Positions 4,949 through 7,564 of a DNA stretch of 7,564 bases are shown here, piece by piece. The position numbers and the translations under genes were made by a program. Origin of the DNA: Kiritimatiellales bacterium (GTDB lineage: Bacteria; Verrucomicrobiota; Kiritimatiellia; Kiritimatiellales; Pontiellaceae); NCBI GenBank assembly GCA_030625905.1, contig DAOUQA010000103.1:1-7564 (forward strand), written 5' to 3'. The notes beneath the pieces were generated by a model that searched no databases, was not told the DNA's origin, and saw nothing but the letters and a program-made list of their open reading frames with translations. Within the stretch, counting starts at the first letter, position 1; each line of letters opens with the position of its first letter.

Positions 4949-7150
4949 TCATTCGTCCGTATAGGTGATGATTACGCCGCGCCGCGCCAACGCGCCAATG
5001 GTGGGGTCGTTGCGGAAGGCGTAGGAGACGGTCAACATTTTCAGGTTTTGGCTCCAAAACAGCTGCGGAGAAACGACAAGGTCATCGATGCCGCTAATGT
5101 CGAGCGACATCAATTTTGGATATTTCGAGATGTTGGTGATGTTGCGGGTTCGGGTTTTGCTGATATCGAGCACCTGCAATCCATGGAGTTGATCTAGATC
5201 AGGCAGGTGGTTGAGTTGGGTGCCGGAGAGGCGAAGTTCAATTAGTCCATTCTCGGTCAGCATGTTCAAATCCGGCGTACCGGTATTGCTGGCATTCAGT
5301 ATGAGTATATTCAATCCACATAGCGGAGAAATGTCGTTAAGTTCAGGATTGTTGCCTAGGTCGATCATCCAGCCCGAAGAACCCATGGCCAGCCATTTAA
5401 AGTTAAGTTTTTCAACTTTTGGATTTAGGATCTCCAGCGACTCGGCTATAGCCGGGAAGCGGGTTTCCGGATCGAACGCTGCCCGATTCAGGTGGTAGAA
5501 AAGGCGCGGGATTCCGTCGGCAACTCCGTAATCGATGAAATCCTTCGCCAGTTGCGGCAGGGCGGCATCGATGATTTCTCCAGCATCCTTGTATTTTTTT
5601 GCGAGCCGAATGGCGGGCGGGTCTTTTTGCACCGGAAGCCCGTGGTTCCCGGAAAGGATGTTCCATGCTTCGGAAAAGTGCTGCTGGCAAAGTAGCATCC
5701 TACCTTTTCTCCTCCAGCCTTCCCCGAGCGAGGGGTCGAACGCAAGGCTGGTGTCGAGTGCCTGTTCCGCCGCTGCAAATTTATGCTCCCGCTCCGCGCG
5801 CGCCATCAGGTTCAGGTAGTCCGGTGCCACCTGCCGAGCCGTGGCGGCAATATAGTCGTTCTTTTCCTGCAGTGCCGCAAGGGCATCGAGCGCCACACGC
5901 CCGCTCTTTTTGATCGAGGCAAAACTCTGGGCGAAAACCATGGCGATAATTGCGACCGTCGCGGCGATAAGGCCTACTGCCATCTTGTGGCGTTTCACGA
6001 GCAGGGTAAGGTGTGTGATGAACGTCGGGTTCTCGGCACTGGTGGCAAAGCCCTCCTGGAATTTCTGGATGTCGCGGATGAGGGCGGCGACGTTGGGGTA
6101 GCGGTCGGCCGGATTGGTTTCCATCGCTTTCATGGCAATGGCGGCAAGGGCGGGAGGGATGCGCCGGTCGGGTGTGCGCTTGCCGGGGGGTAGGAAATCG
6201 CCGCGAACCGTTTTCTGGAGCGATTCCTTAACGGTTCCTCCTTCGATGGGGCAGTGGTAGGTCAGGATTTCGTAAAGCAGGGCACCAAGCATGTAGATAT
6301 CGGTCTGGAAGTCGATGTCGGACGGGACACCCTGCGCTTGCTCGGGCGACATGTAGCCCGGCGTTCCGCCCACCACGTTTTTGTGTTCGCGCCGCTTGGC
6401 GGAGCCCTCGAGGTAGCGGGTCAGCGTCTGGCCATCCTCCAGCGAAACCTCGTCGATGCTGTGCCACGAAACCGGCTCGCCGTCGTATTCGTTCAAATGG
6501 GTGATGAGGGTCGACAAGCCCCAGTCGAGGACCTGTACGTCGCCAAAGTCGCCGATGTTGACATTCGAGGGCTTGAGGTCGAGGTGGATAACGCCCTTGG
6601 TGTGGGCATAGTCGATGGCGTTGCAGACTTTTAGGAAAGTCCCGAGCAGGCGCGTGCGGGTATAGCGCTGGCGGTATTCCTTGTTGCCGTTGCGCAGCTG
6701 CTTGATAATGGCGCCCAGCGTTTCGCCCTTGAGCGCCTTCATGGTGAAATAGGGGTTGCCGTTTTCGTCCAGCGCAATGTCGTAGATCGGGATAATGTTG
6801 GGATGCTGGAGGTTGGCGGTCAGGCGGGCTTCGTAGAGGAAGGAGTCGATGTCCTCCTCGGAGGCAATCTTGGAATCCTGAATAAGCGCCATGGCCACTT
6901 TGCGCGCGGTGCGGTGGTCGTCCACCTCCCAGATCGCCTTCATGCCGCCTTGGTTCAGCTTTTGATTGGCGGTGTAGCGTTCTTCCGGATTTCCATCCAT
7001 CAATCCGTCGCGATTGGCCGGGGCGTTTTCTTTTAGATCCTCCTCGAACAGGATCTTTTCCGTGTCGGAAAAAACAATATCGTCGGCAAACAGGTTGGCG
7101 TTGCCGATCTCCCGGCTGGGCGGTTTTGGTTTGTTGTCCGGCTTGTCCAT
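4949..7150 (-). CDS. Transmembrane Ser/Thr protein kinase with TPR-like and LRR sensor region
   Basis: 733 residues, start ATG 7150; the 62-codon extension upstream is Cys/aromatic-rich, unlike any kinase lead, and crosses the promoter region. Residues 1-57 are acidic and probably disordered. The Hanks-type kinase domain covers about 59-366: glycine loop LNQGGMKAIW (65-74), alpha-C Glu107, HLDLKPSN (189-196; catalytic D191, N196), DWG (209-211) in place of DFG, GGTPGYMSPE (261-270), and D284. A ~50-residue activation segment lies between DWG and GGTPG. The VAIK lysine is replaced by A88 (VAMA, 85-88), while K71 sits in the glycine loop as in WNK kinases. One membrane span (about 390-410, MAVGLIAATVAIIAMVFAQ) follows. 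Then come a TPR-like helical part (about 425-560) and leucine-rich repeats (about 575-715; LNILILNAS, LIELRLSGTQL, LQVLDISKT, LMSLDISGI), expected outside the cytoplasm. It lies upstream of the ECF sigma gene and probably senses an external ligand. Confidence 0.9.
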   Translation of the reverse strand: MDKPDNKPKPPSREIGNANLFADDIVFSDTEKILFEEDLKENAPANRDGLMDGNPEERYTANQKLNQGGMKAIWEVDDHRTARKVAMALIQDSKIASEEDIDSFLYEARLTANLQHPNIIPIYDIALDENGNPYFTMKALKGETLGAIIKQLRNGNKEYRQRYTRTRLLGTFLKVCNAIDYAHTKGVIHLDLKPSNVNIGDFGDVQVLDWGLSTLITHLNEYDGEPVSWHSIDEVSLEDGQTLTRYLEGSAKRREHKNVVGGTPGYMSPEQAQGVPSDIDFQTDIYMLGALLYEILTYHCPIEGGTVKESLQKTVRGDFLPPGKRTPDRRIPPALAAIAMKAMETNPADRYPNVAALIRDIQKFQEGFATSAENPTFITHLTLLVKRHKMAVGLIAATVAIIAMVFAQSFASIKKSGRVALDALAALQEKNDYIAATARQVAPDYLNLMARAEREHKFAAAEQALDTSLAFDPSLGEGWRRKGRMLLCQQHFSEAWNILSGNHGLPVQKDPPAIRLAKKYKDAGEIIDAALPQLAKDFIDYGVADGIPRLFYHLNRAAFDPETRFPAIAESLEILNPKVEKLNFKWLAMGSSGWMIDLGNNPELNDISPLCGLNILILNASNTGTPDLNMLTENGLIELRLSGTQLNHLPDLDQLHGLQVLDISKTRTRNITNISKYPKLMSLDISGIDDLVVSPQLFWSQNLKMLTVSYAFRNDPTIGALARRGVIITYTDE

Positions 7151-7307
7151 GGTTCTTTCAAGGGTTGAAAACTGCCATAGACAGTAGCACTCGTGCCAGC
7201 GCAGGGCAACCTGTGAAAACAGCATGAATTCGGTGCTTTCCCGTGTATGTGCAGGGGGTCGGATACGTTCGGGGCATTTTAGGAAAATATGACGAAAACA
7301 GTAACAA

Positions 7308-7336
7308 ATAAAATTAAATACGGAAGTGTTTGACAA
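7308..7336 (-). promoter_or_regulatory. Candidate kinase promoter (leftward)
   Basis: On the minus strand, TTGTCA (7336-7331) and TTTTAT (7313-7308) are separated by 17 bases, inside an AT-rich island (about 7280-7350) of an otherwise GC-rich window. Transcription would begin about 150 bases before the kinase ATG. This is a sigma-70-like match by eye only; no ECF-type promoter could be supported. Confidence 0.3.
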
Positions 7337-7358
7337 AAATAATATATCCGATTAATGG
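7330..7358 (+). promoter_or_regulatory. Candidate promoter of the rightward secreted-protein gene
   Basis: TTGACA (7330-7335) is a perfect sigma-70 -35 hexamer. A weak -10 (TAATGG at 7353-7358 with a 17-base spacer, or TTAATG with 16) follows. The -35 overlaps that of the leftward candidate, so the two promoters would be back to back. The transcript would carry a leader of roughly 90 bases before ATG 7458. Confidence 0.35.
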
Positions 7359-7371
7359 GAAGGTAGTTCGA

Positions 7372-7437
7372 GGGAAACCCTGTTCCAGACGATCCCTGAC
7401 GAGCGTATGCCCGCGTCGCCTGAAAAACGGTTTCCCG
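7372..7437 (+). promoter_or_regulatory. Possible structured leader upstream of the secreted-protein gene
   Basis: GGGAAACC (7372-7379) and GGTTTCCC (7430-7437) are perfect 8-bp inverted arms. Between them, GACGAGCG and CGCGTC can form a smaller bulged hairpin. The outer stem ends 6 bases before the Shine-Dalgarno sequence GGAGGGAG (7444-7451), so folding could affect translation. I do not recognise any known riboswitch class. The rest of the 307-bp gap (7151-7457) holds the AT-rich promoter island and nothing else I can identify. Confidence 0.3.
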
Positions 7438-7457
7438 TCCATTGGAGGGAGCCGAAA

Positions 7458-7564
7458 ATGAAAGTGAACTGCTATGCAAAATCAATAATCAACCCGGCAA
7501 GCAGACTGTTGTTAAGCCTTGCGGTACTTTTCGGAAGCACCGCCACTACCCACAGCGCCGTCCG
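7458..7564 (+). CDS. N-terminus of a secreted protein (partial, cut by window end)
   Basis: ATG 7458 follows a strong Shine-Dalgarno sequence (GGAGGGAG, 7444-7451) at about 6 bases. The 35 codons in view encode a classical Sec signal peptide: a basic start MKVNCYAKS, a hydrophobic core RLLLSLAVLFGSTA and a likely cleavage site around THSA-V. The frame is open to the window end. What the mature protein does cannot be seen. The gene is divergent from the kinase gene and shares its intergenic region, which makes it a candidate target of the kinase/sigma pair. Confidence 0.7.
   Translation, partial: MKVNCYAKSIINPASRLLLSLAVLFGSTATTHSAV

Noticed and set aside
7151..7336. N-terminal extension of the kinase frame by 62 codons
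   Set aside because: The extension is Cys/aromatic-rich, has no ribosome site and covers the AT-rich promoter region; ATG 7150 begins a typical acidic, disordered kinase lead.
7280..7350. ECF-type autoregulatory promoter for the kinase
   Set aside because: GTTAC and CGTC occur on the minus strand but only 6 bases apart, too close for an ECF -35/-10 pair.
1..7564. DGR reverse transcriptase or template repeat inside the window
   Set aside because: No YxDD-type reverse transcriptase frame and no A-rich near-copy of 1233-1343 was found by eye on either strand.

Overview
The window (about 7.6 kb, moderately GC-rich) looks chromosomal and comes from a bacterium of the PVC superphylum, most likely Kiritimatiellota or Lentisphaerota. 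This is inferred from style rather than from a marker gene. The clues are a secreted SUMF1-like protein with an LTPPGSPAPTM leader motif, a partial secreted protein ending in a YELQ...NRFYRVEA module, a Ser/Thr kinase fused to TPR-like and leucine-rich repeats beside an ECF sigma factor, and gaps filled with short ~8-11 bp repeated words. There is no rRNA, tRNA, CRISPR array, transposase or reverse transcriptase in view.

Layout. Positions 1-222 hold the C-terminus of a secreted protein. Positions 285-1355 encode a secreted formylglycine-generating-enzyme (FGE/SUMF1) fold protein. Its last ~37 codons resemble the variable region of a diversity-generating retroelement (DGR) target. Positions 1357-1630 carry a broken minus-strand gene remnant. 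Three plus-strand genes follow: a QueG-like double-[4Fe-4S] protein (1680-2726), a small nitroreductase (2880-3395) and an unrecognised multi-pass membrane protein (3504-4043). After a convergent repeat/terminator-like gap, the minus strand carries an ECF sigma factor (4138-4746) and, upstream of it, a 733-residue membrane-anchored Ser/Thr kinase (4949-7150). A 307-bp AT-rich gap then separates the kinase from a divergently transcribed gene for another secreted protein (from 7458, cut by the window end).

How the genes may work together. Kinase and sigma factor are codirectional and fit a transmembrane signalling unit: a cytoplasmic kinase, one membrane span, an outward TPR/LRR sensor and a dedicated sigma factor. 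The kinase lacks the usual VAIK lysine but has a lysine in its glycine-rich loop at the place used by eukaryotic WNK kinases. The divergent secreted-protein gene shares the promoter region and may be a target. The QueG-like protein and the nitroreductase are both redox proteins, but nothing in the sequence ties them to one pathway.

The two strongest leads are the WNK-like lysine relocation in the kinase and the DGR-like variable tail of the SUMF1 protein. Both rest on alignment by eye.
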